From Eisenbergiella porci (GTDB lineage: Bacteria > Bacillota > Clostridia > Lachnospirales > Lachnospiraceae), in contig NZ_VUMI01000034.1 in assembly GCF_009696275.1 (NCBI RefSeq), forward strand, positions 1 through 62,508: a DNA stretch of 62,508 bases, in the 5' to 3' direction. Shown piece after piece: positions 27,829-37,626 of this stretch. Position 1 is the first letter of the stretch; each line of letters opens with the position of its first letter. Under the pieces are notes generated by a model. The model was not told the DNA's origin. It did no database searches and worked only from the letters and a program-made list of their open reading frames with translations. The position numbers and the translations under genes were made by a program.

Positions 27829-29130
27829 TTACTGCTTCCCATACACTGCAATTTCCTGCTGCTGCCTGGAATCATACCCTGCCGCCGCTTCTTCCGCGCT
27901 CATTCCCCGGCAGACCTGCTGGCTCAAATCCCGCACCGTATCCCATACGTTAAAGTGCAGACGGAAATCCTGATTGGGAATCTGCCCGCCGCCGGCCACG
28001 CATGCAATAATCGAATCCGACTGGGGGATATCCGGTGCTGTGGCATTTTGGGAAGAGGATATCTTTCCAAGGCTTGCAGCAAAGGAATCCAGCGTTTCCG
28101 TCTGGCCCAACGCTTCAACGATGGCAATGGCCGCATCCAGATGCTCCGAACCCGGATTGACTGCAAGACGCTGATCCGCGCCGACCACGCAAATGGAACC
28201 GTTTTCCAGCACCGGCAGAGGCGTCATCTTTATTTCAAACGGATAGCCTTCAAAAGTGACGCCCCGATAAAGCGCGCATATGAAAGCACAGTTTTCTTCC
28301 GCAAAAAAAGCCTTTTCTTCATCACTCAGGGGCACGATGCCGAGCGTGCCTTCCGGATCCATATAGCCCCGATCGATCAGCAGCCGGAGAAAGCTGAAGC
28401 CTTTTTCCATATACTCGCTGATCGCCGTCTCCCCGTTTGACAGTGCCTCCAGCTTCTTTTTTGAATCAGCCTCCTGGTAAACATCATAAAGTCCTGCGCA
28501 CATCACCGGCACCGTCAGGGCAAAATCCTTGTTCGCCCCATATGGAAGTATTCCGTTTTCCTTCAGAGTCTCACACACATTCAAAAATTCCTCCAGATTT
28601 TCCGGGACCTCCAGGCCGTACTCTTTCAGCATGTCCACATTCCAGACAAAACCGAAACAGGTATATGTAAGCGGAATGGAAAATACCTTTCCGTCATAGG
28701 TGCTCTGTATCAATGCATCATCTGACAGGTTCGACACACATTTCAGATCCGACATGTCGTAGATATACTCCTTATCATCAAACTCCAGCACATCCTCTGC
28801 CGGGATGAGGTATAAATCATCTGCGGTCCCTGAGGCCAGGCGCTTTAGAAGAAGCTCCCGGTATGACAACCCCTCTTCCGCATAATAGCCCGCAGAATCA
28901 CTGTAAAGAGTTATGTTGGTGTTCCCGTCCCGGTTCAGCACCTTCCTGCAGCATTCTTCGATGGCCACAGAAACCGTTTCGTTTTGTGTAAACAGCTTCA
29001 CAGGCGTTTCCGGAATGCTTTCGTCCAGATACACCTCCGGAGCGGATTGTTCCTTTCCGCAGCCTGCCCCCAGGAGAGCGGTTACCAATACAGCGCACAG
29101 AACACTTTTTCCCATCTTTTTCCCATTCAT
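27829..29130 (-). CDS. Extracellular solute-binding lipoprotein
   Basis: This 433-residue protein is a family-1 solute-binding lipoprotein of ABC sugar importers. A signal peptide ends with the lipobox LLGAGC near residue 22. The body has the usual ligand-domain landmarks: VYDEYIYDMSDL-like early strands, the VPENLEEFLNVCETLKENGI helix and the PLTYTCFGFVWNVDML segment. The ATG at 29130 overlaps the stop of the upstream kinase gene (TGATG), so translation is coupled. No permease or ATPase gene is adjacent. Pairing a binding protein with a hybrid kinase suggests that it feeds a ligand signal to the kinase rather than a transporter; that is inference. Confidence 0.85.
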   Translation of the reverse strand: MNGKKMGKSVLCAVLVTALLGAGCGKEQSAPEVYLDESIPETPVKLFTQNETVSVAIEECCRKVLNRDGNTNITLYSDSAGYYAEEGLSYRELLLKRLASGTADDLYLIPAEDVLEFDDKEYIYDMSDLKCVSNLSDDALIQSTYDGKVFSIPLTYTCFGFVWNVDMLKEYGLEVPENLEEFLNVCETLKENGILPYGANKDFALTVPVMCAGLYDVYQEADSKKKLEALSNGETAISEYMEKGFSFLRLLIDRGYMDPEGTLGIVPLSDEEKAFFAEENCAFICALYRGVTFEGYPFEIKMTPLPVLENGSICVVGADQRLAVNPGSEHLDAAIAIVEALGQTETLDSFAASLGKISSSQNATAPDIPQSDSIIACVAGGGQIPNQDFRLHFNVWDTVRDLSQQVCRGMSAEEAAAGYDSRQQQEIAVYGKQ

Positions 29131-31558
29131 CACATTTCCCCTGATTTTCCCGTATTTAAAAACCGCCGGAGCGTGCTGTACAACTTGTCCAGCTCCACTG
29201 GTTTTCCTATATGTGCATTCATTCCCGCTTCCCTGCACTTGTTAATATCTTCCTTAAAAACATCCGCAGTCATGGCAATCACCGGAATCATGGCCGCATC
29301 CTCCCTGCCTGAATCCCTGATCGCTCTTACAGCCTCCAGTCCGTCCATTACCGGCATATTTACATCCATCAGTATGAGACGGTAATATCCGGGGCTGTTG
29401 TTCAGATAATAATCCAGCGCCTCTTTTCCATTTTGTGCGCTGTCTACCACAGCGCCGCTGTTTTCCAGGAGCTCCACAATGATTTCCCGGTTCAGCTCAT
29501 TATCCTCCGCTGTCAGGATTCTTATCCCCTGCAGGTTCTTGTAGACCTGTTCCACCGCCGCAGGGCCATTATTAACCCAATTGGCGCGCACACCGCTTTC
29601 CTGGAGTATCAGGCCGATGCTTTCGCAGGCATCCCGATCATCATCCACGATAAGCGCCGAATAACCGGACAGCTCCGGGAATTCCTCCACCTGCTGCACC
29701 GGCAGCTTCAGCGGAATTTCCACCGTAAAACGTGCTCCCTCATGCTCCCTGCTTTCCACGCTTATCAGTCCGCCCATCAAATCCACAATACTCTTTGTGA
29801 TCGCAAGCCCCAGTCCCGTGCCGGGGACCTGGTTCATCCTGCTGTCCTCCGCTCTTTCAAAAGGCAGGAAAATACGCTCCAGGAATGCAGGACTCATGCC
29901 AAAGCCGTTATCCTCTACCACAAAACGCATCCTTATGGTATCCGACTCCATCGGCAGCTCTGAAATCAGCAGGCGGATTTCACCACCCTCCTGCGTATAC
30001 TTCACCGCATTGGACAACAGGTTGAGCAATATTTTCTGCAAATGCAGCGTATCGCTGATTACCGTGTCATGCTCCAGAATCCGTGACTGCATCCGCAGGC
30101 TCTGCCCCTTCTTATCCATATCAGGCTTGATAACGGACAGAAGGTTTCCAATCAGGCTGGGAAGATGCACATTTTCTTCCTTGAGGCTGATCCTTCCGCT
30201 CTCGATGCGGGACATGTCCAGTACTTCGTTAATCAGAGACAGCAAATGTCCTGATGCCGCCGTAATTTTGTTCAGACATGACTCTACCTTTTCCCTGGCA
30301 TCCAGATTCTTTAAGGCGATATTCGTCATTCCTATAATTCCATTCATAGGAGTCCTGATGTCATGGGACATGGAGGAAAAAAGGCCGTTCTCGCGCGGTT
30401 GCTGTTCTGCGCCTGCGTCAGGGCATCCGCCAGCTGCTCCCGCATATCATGCTCGCTGGTCGTCTCATGAAATACCGCCAGATACTGTCCGTAATCCGCC
30501 GGTATCAGATGGACCGCAATCCAGCGTCTCACCTCATTTGGTCCGCTTCCTACCATGGACTCCCTTGTAATCTGCTCTCCAAGCGTCCCCTTCAGGAAGC
30601 CGTTCCTGGCCTCATCCTCCCGGGACATGCCGCTGGCATCAAACACCTGTCCGGGCCTTTCCATTACCTGCTGCGAGGTTATGCCAAGAAGCCCCGGCAG
30701 GTTATCCGACACCAGCTCCACCTTCTGCTGCTCCGGCGTATACAGCATAAATGCAAAATCAATATTCGCCGAAAGGTTCCCGAACAGCTTCTCCCGGTAC
30801 TCCTTCTGCTTTACATCGGCCTTCATAGACTGTCTGCCCGCCAGCAGTGCTGAAATGGAAATTCCTCCGATAAGGAGCAGGCAGAACATACAGCACAGCA
30901 TACAGATGATGGGCGTAGCCTCCTGCTGAAGGATCGAACGCGGTTTAACCGTGAGAAGATAACAGCCCTCTGGCGCTTCTACAGGAAGGAAACCCAGCAG
31001 GGACTTCTTATCTTTATATACGATGGTAAGCGTTCCGCTTTTTTCTTCCTCCATTACCTGACGGAGCGTCTCCCGGACGGCATCTCCATTCCCCTGTTCT
31101 CCCAGATAGCTGAAAATGTCTTTTTCCCCTCCCGTTCCCCGGGAGCTGATAATGAATTTCCCATCGCTGTCCACTACAAAGGCGGAACCCGCCCCATTAT
31201 GGAAGGTAAACAGGGTAGGAAGGTTATAATCATTGACAATCCGATCCGCATATACGGCCCCTACCTGCTTTCCATCCCTGATTACAGGGGACTGGTAGGT
31301 GAGCTGAAGCCGCCCGCTGGAACCGTAATAGGGGGCTGAAATACCGTTCTTCCCCTGAGAAAGGGATATCTCATCAAACTGAAAATCCGAGGCATAAATG
31401 GTATTTCCCTTACTGTCTGTTCCCTTCCCATCCATATTTATATATGAAAATTGATAAAAATCCGTAAAATCCGTATATTTACACAGCGTCTTCCCAACCA
31501 TGTCCTCTTCTTCAAGGGCAAGCAGGTCTGCAAGGGTGTTTAACATTTCCTGATCCAA
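29130..31558 (-). pseudogene. Hybrid sensor histidine kinase broken by a frameshift
   Basis: Two frames make one kinase. The first (31558-30344) encodes a Cache-like outside domain, a membrane segment near residue 230 and a PAS-like region. It ends after NRARTAFF in out-of-frame codons. The second (30371-29130) starts at SHDIRTPMNGIIGM and holds the His helix, the ATPase domain (LLSNAVKYTQEGG, VEDNGFGMSP, GTGLGLAITKSI) and two receiver parts. The break is in a T-run at about 30390; one more T restores FFSSMSHDIRTP. The first receiver is cut short after about 45 residues, without its phosphoacceptor. The second is complete (LILMDVNMPVMDG). The first membrane anchor is not clearly seen, so the 5' end may be missing too. 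Confidence 0.82.
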
Positions 31559-31595
31559 AATATCCTTATGATTAATTATTACAAAAATAATAAAA

Positions 31596-31622
31596 AATCT
31601 GCGGCGCCTCCGGCCGCAGATT
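31596..31622 (-). terminator. Strong terminator of the transporter/kinase-like operon
   Basis: A perfect 10-bp stem (AATCTGCGGC and its complement, 31596-31605 with 31613-31622) is followed on the minus strand by ATTTTTTATTATTTTT. It lies 60 bases past the stop of the last gene of the SLC13 operon and would insulate the kinase relic downstream. Confidence 0.85.
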
Positions 31623-31684
31623 CTATTTTACCGTACTTTTACTCCTTATGCAGTTAATAAATATGTATCCGTCCCGCTGCTGTT

Positions 31685-32287
31685 TCAGCAATTTGATTCC
31701 ATACGCGCTCTGATGCAGTTTTCCAGCATATCCACTGTTTTCTCAATTCCCAGCCTGCTGCTGTTGATGGAGAAATCATAATTTCTGGAATCTCCCCATT
31801 TGCCTTTGCAGTAATAATTATGGTAGGATTTCCTGTTCCAGTCCTCCCGCTTCATCATACGCCTGGCTTCCTCTTCGGATACGCCGTAGACCTTTCTGAT
31901 ACGCTCCGCCTTTACATCCGGATCTCCCAGGACAAATATGGTAACCAGGCCGTCGAAGCCCTTCAGAATCGTTTCAGAGCATCGGCCCACAATGACAAAG
32001 GATTCTCCTGCTGCGGCTTTCTTTTTCAGGTAATCAAACTGCATATTGGCAAGATTCTCCTGCATGGAATTGGAATATCCCCTTACCGTTCTGGAAAAAA
32101 GCCTGTTCTTCGGCCGTTCATCATACTTTTTCAGGCTTTCGTGAGAAATCTCCTTTTCCTCAGCAATGTGCTCCAGCAGGTTATTATCGTACAGCGGAAG
32201 CTCAAACCGTCTGGCCAGCTCCTCTGCAATCACATGGCCGCCGCTGCCGAATTCACGTCCTACGGAAATAATCAACTGTTTCCCCAT
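31685..32287 (-). CDS. Cytidylate-kinase-like P-loop protein, copy 2
   Basis: This 200-residue protein belongs to the cytidylate-kinase-like (AAA_26) group. The P-loop region reads IISVGREFGSGGHVIAEELA, with GREFGSGG in place of the usual GPxGxGKS. Further landmarks are LPLYDNNLLEHIAEEKEI, ESFVIVGRCSETIL (the Walker-B-like segment) and NYDFSINSSRLGIEKTV at the end. These proteins are widespread in clostridia and their substrate is unknown. The next gene upstream encodes a close paralogue (well over half identical by eye). Both lie downstream of an SLC13/ArsB-type transporter. It ends before a strong terminator. Confidence 0.9.
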   Translation of the reverse strand: MGKQLIISVGREFGSGGHVIAEELARRFELPLYDNNLLEHIAEEKEISHESLKKYDERPKNRLFSRTVRGYSNSMQENLANMQFDYLKKKAAAGESFVIVGRCSETILKGFDGLVTIFVLGDPDVKAERIRKVYGVSEEEARRMMKREDWNRKSYHNYYCKGKWGDSRNYDFSINSSRLGIEKTVDMLENCIRARMESNC

Positions 32288-32400
32288 AACACTTCCCCCA
32301 AGCTTAGTAGAATTCCGGCAGCCGAAAACTGCCGTTTCTTTTATTTTAGCATTTTTACGGTTAATGGCAAGTGCATTTCTAACTGCCGGCCTGAAAACTG

Positions 32401-32994
32401 TTAATGAGTGGCAGCCCTGATATATTCTTCAAGCATCGTCACCGTGCCGTCAATACCCAGCCTGCTGCTGTTGATGGAGAAATCATAATTTCTGGAATCT
32501 CCCCATTTTCCCCTGCAATAGTAATTATGATAGGTTTTCCGTTCCCAATCCTCCCGCTCCATCATATGCAGGGCCTCGTCCCTGGAAACGCCGTATACCT
32601 TCATCACACGCTCCGCCTTCTTTTCCTTATCCCCCAGGATAAAAAAGGAGATAAGGCCGGGAAAGCCCTTCAGCTTTGTTTCAGCACAGCGGCCTACCAC
32701 CACAAAGGATTCTCCGCTCTCCGCCTTTTTTTTCAGATAATCGAACTGCATATACGCAATGTTTTCCTGCGCGGAGTTGGAGTAACCCCGGACCGTCCTG
32801 GAAAGCGGCCTGTTTTTAGGCTTCTCGTCATATTTTTTCAATTCTGTATGATCTATATTTTTCTCCTGCGCAATATGTTCCAGAAGATTGTTGTCATACA
32901 ACGACAAGCCGAATCTTTTGGCAAGCGCTTCGGCAATTACATGGCCGCCGCTGCCGAACTCACGTCCCACGGAAATAATCATCTGTCCGTCCAT
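32401..32994 (-). CDS. Cytidylate-kinase-like P-loop protein, copy 1
   Basis: This 197-residue protein is the tandem paralogue of the gene at 31685. It shares IISVGREFGSGGHVIAEALA, LSLYDNNLLEHIAQEKNI, GESFVVVGRCAETKLKG and NYDFSINSSRLGIDGTV. Differences cluster in the lid-like middle segment. The ATG at 32994 is served by AAGGAGAGG located inside the end of the transporter gene; the frame is open to 33024, inside that gene. Thirteen bases separate it from the transporter stop, so the two are one operon. The conserved GR and YDNN motifs argue for function in both copies. Confidence 0.9.
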   Translation of the reverse strand: MDGQMIISVGREFGSGGHVIAEALAKRFGLSLYDNNLLEHIAQEKNIDHTELKKYDEKPKNRPLSRTVRGYSNSAQENIAYMQFDYLKKKAESGESFVVVGRCAETKLKGFPGLISFFILGDKEKKAERVMKVYGVSRDEALHMMEREDWERKTYHNYYCRGKWGDSRNYDFSINSSRLGIDGTVTMLEEYIRAATH

Positions 32995-33007
32995 CAGCCT
33001 CTCCTTC

Positions 33008-34363
33008 CTAGAAATATCTGACATAAATACACAGCATGGAGATCAGCACCACGAGAATGGTAGCCGGCGCCGCATATTTACAGTATTTTCCCCAGCCAAT
33101 CATATGTCCTTCCTTGGCCGCCACGGAAATTCCCACAACATTGGCAGAAGCGCCGATGGGCGTTGCGCTGCCGCCGATATCGGTTCCCATAGCCAGCGTC
33201 CAGGCAAGCACGGAAAGATCCACGCCCTGTGCCGCCGCCAGGCTCCTGATAACCGGCACCATTGTAGCAGCAAAGGGGATGTTGTCCACAAAAGCGCTGG
33301 CAATGGCTGAAACCCACAGGACGATGGCGATCATGAGCATGGCGTTGTCACCGCTTATTTTTGCAATAAAGCCGGCGATCAGCTCCAGGATTCCGGTCTG
33401 TTCCAATCCGCCTACCACAATAAACAGGCCGATGAAAAACAGGAGTGTCTTATAATCAACCTTTTTCAACAGGATTACAGCCTCCCTGCCCGCCGTAAGA
33501 AGGGTCACCACGCCGATAAAAGCGCCTATGGCCGCCACAGTCAGCCCTGTCTGTGCATGTGTGATAAGGAGCGCCACCGCACAGGCAAAAATGATACAGC
33601 TGATGATGAAATCCTTCTTATTTTCGATGGCATCCCTGGGATCCGGATAGGATACCGTCCCTTTTCCCGCCGCGCTCTGCCCCAGCTCCTTCCGGAAGCA
33701 GAAGTAAAAATAAGCAATGGTAAACACCAGGGCGATCAGTGCAATATAACCTGTGTTTGTAATAAAATCACTGAAAGAATATCCCAGTGAGGTTCCCACA
33801 ATAATATTTGGCGGATCCCCGCACATGGTGGCGGAGCCGCCCAGGTTGGCGCAGAAAATTTCCGAAATAATCATTGGAACCGGATTGAATTTCAGCAGAC
33901 GGGCCAGCTCCACCGTGGCCGCCGCCAGAAATAAGATTACCGTAATACTGTCAATAAACATGGCCAGGATGCTGGACATTACCATAAAAGTAATAAAAAG
34001 CGGAATTGTCCGGTACTTTACAGCCTTTGCAATACGCAGGCACAGCCAACGGAAAAAGCCTGCCCTTCCCATGCCTTCCACCATAATCATCATTCCTGTA
34101 ATAAAAAGAATCGTCGCCCAGTTAATTCCGGACGAGGATTCCGCCGCTTCCTTTGCCTGATACCAGAAGCCCGCCGTAAAAAAATCCCTCAGCGCCAGTG
34201 TGTTCCAGATTGCCGGCATGCTGTGCATGCTCAGGCCGAAAACCAGGACGATCATCAAAAGGCCGCATCCCAGGGATACAAGGTGCCGTTCAATTTTTTC
34301 CGACACAATCAATCCGAACATTGCCACAAAAATAACAACAGCTAATATCTGTGCTATAGTCAT
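33008..34363 (-). CDS. SLC13/ArsB-NhaD-type anion transporter
   Basis: This 451-residue protein has about eleven hydrophobic segments and the ion-transporter superfamily pattern: INWATILFITGMMIMVEGMG, then SVTAILFLAAAT-like and GGSATMCGDPPNIIVGTSLG (the first reentrant SNT-like motif). A second block follows late, GTDIGGSATPIGASANVVGI. The family includes sodium-driven carboxylate or sulfate carriers and ArsB-type exporters; substrate cannot be read. The ATG at 34363 follows GAGGAGGAAG. It is the first gene of an operon with two cytidylate-kinase-like proteins, and a hairpin lies in its leader. Confidence 0.87.
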   Translation of the reverse strand: MTIAQILAVVIFVAMFGLIVSEKIERHLVSLGCGLLMIVLVFGLSMHSMPAIWNTLALRDFFTAGFWYQAKEAAESSSGINWATILFITGMMIMVEGMGRAGFFRWLCLRIAKAVKYRTIPLFITFMVMSSILAMFIDSITVILFLAAATVELARLLKFNPVPMIISEIFCANLGGSATMCGDPPNIIVGTSLGYSFSDFITNTGYIALIALVFTIAYFYFCFRKELGQSAAGKGTVSYPDPRDAIENKKDFIISCIIFACAVALLITHAQTGLTVAAIGAFIGVVTLLTAGREAVILLKKVDYKTLLFFIGLFIVVGGLEQTGILELIAGFIAKISGDNAMLMIAIVLWVSAIASAFVDNIPFAATMVPVIRSLAAAQGVDLSVLAWTLAMGTDIGGSATPIGASANVVGISVAAKEGHMIGWGKYCKYAAPATILVVLISMLCIYVRYF

Positions 34364-34407
34364 GTCCTATCTTCCTCCTCTTTGCATATTCTGTCTTTAT
34401 AATTTTG

Positions 34408-34445
34408 CAAGCCGGGACGGAACCGCTCAGTTTCGTCCCGGCTTG
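34408..34445 (-). promoter_or_regulatory. Leader hairpin before the transporter operon
   Basis: A perfect 12-bp stem, CAAGCCGGGACG (34408-34419) with its complement (34434-34445), lies 45 bases before the transporter start. On the minus strand it has no T-run after it, so it is unlikely to end transcription alone. It may be an RNA control element. On the plus strand TTATTATATT follows, but no plus gene lies upstream. Confidence 0.45.
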
Positions 34446-34649
34446 TTATTATATTACAAAAAAACAAGGTTGGATATGGCAAAAACTTACAAGCTTTTTC
34501 TTCATTTTTCTACCGCAGACTGCATATAAAAATACCTTACACGCTTAAGAATCGTGATTTTGCGCTGTTTTTTGCGGATTCCTTCTTTTTTCAGGCAGTG
34601 TTAACATTTTGCTAAAAATTCTGCAAGTCTTAAACCGGGCTTTTATGTA

Positions 34650-34655
34650 TATAAT
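34650..34655 (+). promoter_or_regulatory. -10 box of the deacetylase gene
   Basis: A perfect TATAAT lies at 34650-34655, about 25 bases before the start codon. The -35 region is poor, so regulation by a sporulation sigma factor or activator is possible but not shown. Confidence 0.4.
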
Positions 34656-34679
34656 GAAAGAAAAACCGGAATCAGACAC

Positions 34680-35504
34680 ATGAACAAACTTGAAAAAATC
34701 AAAGGGCTGACGGGGGTGCTTTTTCTGTTTGTCCTGGCCTTCCTTGCAGGCCGTTTTCTGGCGAAGGCCGTGGACACCAGAAGCACAATGGCGCCGGCGG
34801 TCCTGCCTGCGGAAGGGAACTGGGGACTGAGCTTTCAGGAGGACGGAAAACCGCCGGTTGCCAATGCCACCTATGAGGAGCTGGCGAAATATGATGCCTT
34901 TTACGCGGAAAATACACAGGATAAGGTTCTTTATCTGACCTTTGACTGCGGCTATGAAAATGGGAACACGCCGGCAATCCTGGATGCGTTGAAAAAGCAT
35001 AACGTAAAGGCAACCTTCTTTGTGGTGGGAAATTATCTGGAAACCAGCCCGGATCTGGTAAAACGGATGCTGGCAGAGGGGCACATCGTGGGGAATCACA
35101 GCTACCATCACCCGGACATGTCCCGGATGGACAAAGACGCTTTTGCCAAAGAACTGGGAGATTTGGAAGCGCTTTATGAACAGACCACAGGGCAGCCGAT
35201 GATGAAGTTCTACCGGCCGCCCCAGGGAAAATACAGTGAAAATAATCTACAGATCGCAAAAGATTTGGGCTATAAAACCTTCTTCTGGAGCCTGGCTTAT
35301 GTGGACTGGGATCAGGATAAGCAGCCGACCCACGAAGAAGCCTTCGATAAACTGCTCAAAAGGGTACATCCCGGCGCCATCGTGCTGCTTCATAATACCT
35401 CAAAAACAAATGGTGAAATACTTGATGAGCTGCTCACAAAATGGGAAGGGATGGGTTACAGCTTCCGTGCCCTGACAGAGCTGCCCGGGGTGGGAAACAG
35501 CTGA
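34680..35504 (+). CDS. pdaA: Polysaccharide deacetylase, PdaA-like
   Basis: This 274-residue protein is a carbohydrate esterase 4 enzyme like PdaA, which removes acetyl groups from muramic acid so that spore-cortex muramic-delta-lactam can form. A signal or anchor segment spans residues 9-30. The catalytic domain shows VLYLTFDCGYENGNTP near residue 84 (with Asp of motif 1), GHIVGNHSYHHPDM (the HxxxH metal site), FYRPPQGKY and GAIVLLHNTSKTNGE. The usual second Asp of the TFDDG motif is Cys here, which matches PdaA-type proteins. It stands alone with its own promoter and terminator, and implies a spore-forming organism. Confidence 0.9.
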   Translation: MNKLEKIKGLTGVLFLFVLAFLAGRFLAKAVDTRSTMAPAVLPAEGNWGLSFQEDGKPPVANATYEELAKYDAFYAENTQDKVLYLTFDCGYENGNTPAILDALKKHNVKATFFVVGNYLETSPDLVKRMLAEGHIVGNHSYHHPDMSRMDKDAFAKELGDLEALYEQTTGQPMMKFYRPPQGKYSENNLQIAKDLGYKTFFWSLAYVDWDQDKQPTHEEAFDKLLKRVHPGAIVLLHNTSKTNGEILDELLTKWEGMGYSFRALTELPGVGNS

Positions 35505-35518
35505 TGGACGGCAAAAGG

Positions 35519-35570
35519 CCCGCTTCTTTTCTTACAGGTCTGGCTTCCTGCCTGAAAAGAAGCGGGTTTT
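35519..35570. terminator. Terminator between pdaA and the GH42 gene
   Basis: A 13-bp stem (CCCGCTTCTTTTC at 35519-35531 with its complement at 35554-35566) is followed by TTTT. It lies 14 bases past the pdaA stop and about 35 bases from the stop of the convergent GH42 gene; on the minus strand CCTTTTGCC follows. Confidence 0.8.
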
Positions 35571-35604
35571 CCACCATCCATTTTTGCTTTGATGCTTTTC
35601 GGTG

Positions 35605-37626
35605 CTATTCCTGTGAAGCACTATCCTCCACACGCACAATCCTTACATCGTACTTTGCAAGCATATCTCCCGCCTTTACCGTCTCCCCGGTCAGCATATC
35701 CATATGGCCTGCGAGAGCGGGAGGAACCGGCAGCGCCTTATCCTGGAAATTTATCACAAAATAGAAGCTGCATCCATCTTTTTTCCTGCAAACCGCCTCG
35801 AGTCCGTCCGTTCCTTCAAGCACTGGTTTTACCTGTGAATCCGAAACGGCGCTTTCCAGGATCTTTTCAAGCCCTTCTTCCATTCTTGTTCCTATATAAT
35901 AGGTTGTACCGTCACCATACCTGTTTTTTGTCACAGCAGGCATATCCCTGTAAAAATCCTGACCATATCTGGCAAGACATTCGGCGCCTTCCAGATGCAT
36001 AAGCTCACATAACAGTCCGCAGGAGGCTTTTGTGCCGTCCTGGAAAATCACCTCATTTGACTGCTTCGGTGAAAGCGCATCTATTTCCTCCACCCACACG
36101 CCGGCAAGGGTTCTCAACGGCCCGGGATAGCCTCCCAGGTAAACATTATCCGATTGATCCACAATACCGCTCATATAGGTGGTGACGAGCACGCCGCCCT
36201 GCTCCACGTATCTCTCAAGCGCTTCCTTTACCCCTTCCTTTACCATATAAAGCACAGGGGCAACCACCATCTTATATCTGCCGAAATCCGCATCACAGGG
36301 GATCATATGTACCGCAATATTTCTGTCATAGAAGAACTGGTAATACTGCTGAATCTGATCCACATAGGTCAAATCCTCGGACGGCCCGCTTGTATATTCC
36401 AGCGCCCAGTAATTATCCCAGTCAAAAACAATTCCCACCTCTGCTTCATTTACGGCTCCCAACGTGGCATTGCCCAGCTTCTCCAGCTCTGTCCCCAGCT
36501 GCTTTACCTCCCGGAATACCCTGGTATCCTCCGTCCCCGCATGAACAATGACCGCGCCATGGAATTTTTCACAGGCCCCTTTGCTGCGGCGCAGCTGGAA
36601 AAACTGTATGGTATCCGCTCCCCGCGCCAGCGTCTGATAGCTCTGCGCCCGCATCTGACCCGGACGTTTCAGGGAATTGTATTGCTGCCAGTTCTGCTGG
36701 CTGGGCGTCTGCTCCATAAGCATGAAGGGAGCATCCTTCAGCCCGCGCATCAGATCGTTCCTTAATGCCGTATAGCTCCAGGGCGTATCATAACGGGGAT
36801 AATTGTCCCAGGAAACGATATCCATCTCCTTCGCCCATTTAAAATAATCCAGCCCTTTATAGGTTCCCATCAGATTCGTCGTGATCGGCGTTTCCTTATC
36901 ATAACGGCGGATGGCATCTCTTTCCATAGTAAAATTGGCCAGTATGCTGTCCGACATAAAACGACGGTAATCAATGGAAATTCCTGCAAATGCGGTTTTG
37001 CCAGTGCCTATCCCCTCGCTCAGTGCATTAGGCAGCACGATTTCATCCCAATCATAAACGGTGTGTCCCCAGAATTCCATGTTCCATGCCGCGTTGAGCG
37101 CTTCCAGCGTTCCGTATTTCTTGCGCAGCCAGACACGGAAAGCCTTTTCGCAGTGTTCACAGTAGCATTCCCCGCCATATTCATTATTCACATGCCAGCA
37201 GGTGACGTGAGGATTGCTTCCATAACGTTCGGCCAGTCTGGATGCCAGTGCCTCTGCGTATTTCCGGTAGATTGGAGAGTTGGGGCAGGCGTTGTGTCTC
37301 TGGCCGAATTTATGCTGTCTTCCTTCATAATCCGTCCTTGCCACCTCCGGATAGTTCTTTACCATCCATGCCGGAAGCGACGCTGTGGATGTGGCAAGCA
37401 CTATATCATCATCCTCACGGCTGAGCATGTCCACAATATCATCCAGCTGTTCAAAATCATAGGTCTCCTCCGAAGGCTGAAGCCTTGCCCAGGAAAACAC
37501 ATTCACTGTAGCGCTGTTAATCCGCGCATCCCTGAAAATCCGCATATCCTCATCCCAGATTTCCCTGGGCCACTGGTTCGGATTATAATCCCCTCCGTAT
37601 AAAATTCTCTTAAATTTTCCTTCCAT
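35605..37626 (-). CDS. Beta-galactosidase, glycoside hydrolase family 42
   Basis: This 673-residue enzyme hydrolyses beta-galactosides. The GH42 fold is plain: RILYGGDYNPNQWPREIWDE at the start, HVNNEYGGECYCEHC near residue 145 (acid/base Glu) and APFMLMEQTPSQQNW near 310 (nucleophile Glu). The cysteines around NNEYGGECYC are the usual zinc site. A trimerisation domain and a small C-terminal beta domain follow. There is no signal peptide. The gene is divergent from an AraC regulator 143 bases away, its probable controller. The substrate is likely a plant or host galactoside taken up by a distant transporter. Confidence 0.94.
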   Translation of the reverse strand: MEGKFKRILYGGDYNPNQWPREIWDEDMRIFRDARINSATVNVFSWARLQPSEETYDFEQLDDIVDMLSREDDDIVLATSTASLPAWMVKNYPEVARTDYEGRQHKFGQRHNACPNSPIYRKYAEALASRLAERYGSNPHVTCWHVNNEYGGECYCEHCEKAFRVWLRKKYGTLEALNAAWNMEFWGHTVYDWDEIVLPNALSEGIGTGKTAFAGISIDYRRFMSDSILANFTMERDAIRRYDKETPITTNLMGTYKGLDYFKWAKEMDIVSWDNYPRYDTPWSYTALRNDLMRGLKDAPFMLMEQTPSQQNWQQYNSLKRPGQMRAQSYQTLARGADTIQFFQLRRSKGACEKFHGAVIVHAGTEDTRVFREVKQLGTELEKLGNATLGAVNEAEVGIVFDWDNYWALEYTSGPSEDLTYVDQIQQYYQFFYDRNIAVHMIPCDADFGRYKMVVAPVLYMVKEGVKEALERYVEQGGVLVTTYMSGIVDQSDNVYLGGYPGPLRTLAGVWVEEIDALSPKQSNEVIFQDGTKASCGLLCELMHLEGAECLARYGQDFYRDMPAVTKNRYGDGTTYYIGTRMEEGLEKILESAVSDSQVKPVLEGTDGLEAVCRKKDGCSFYFVINFQDKALPVPPALAGHMDMLTGETVKAGDMLAKYDVRIVRVEDSASQE

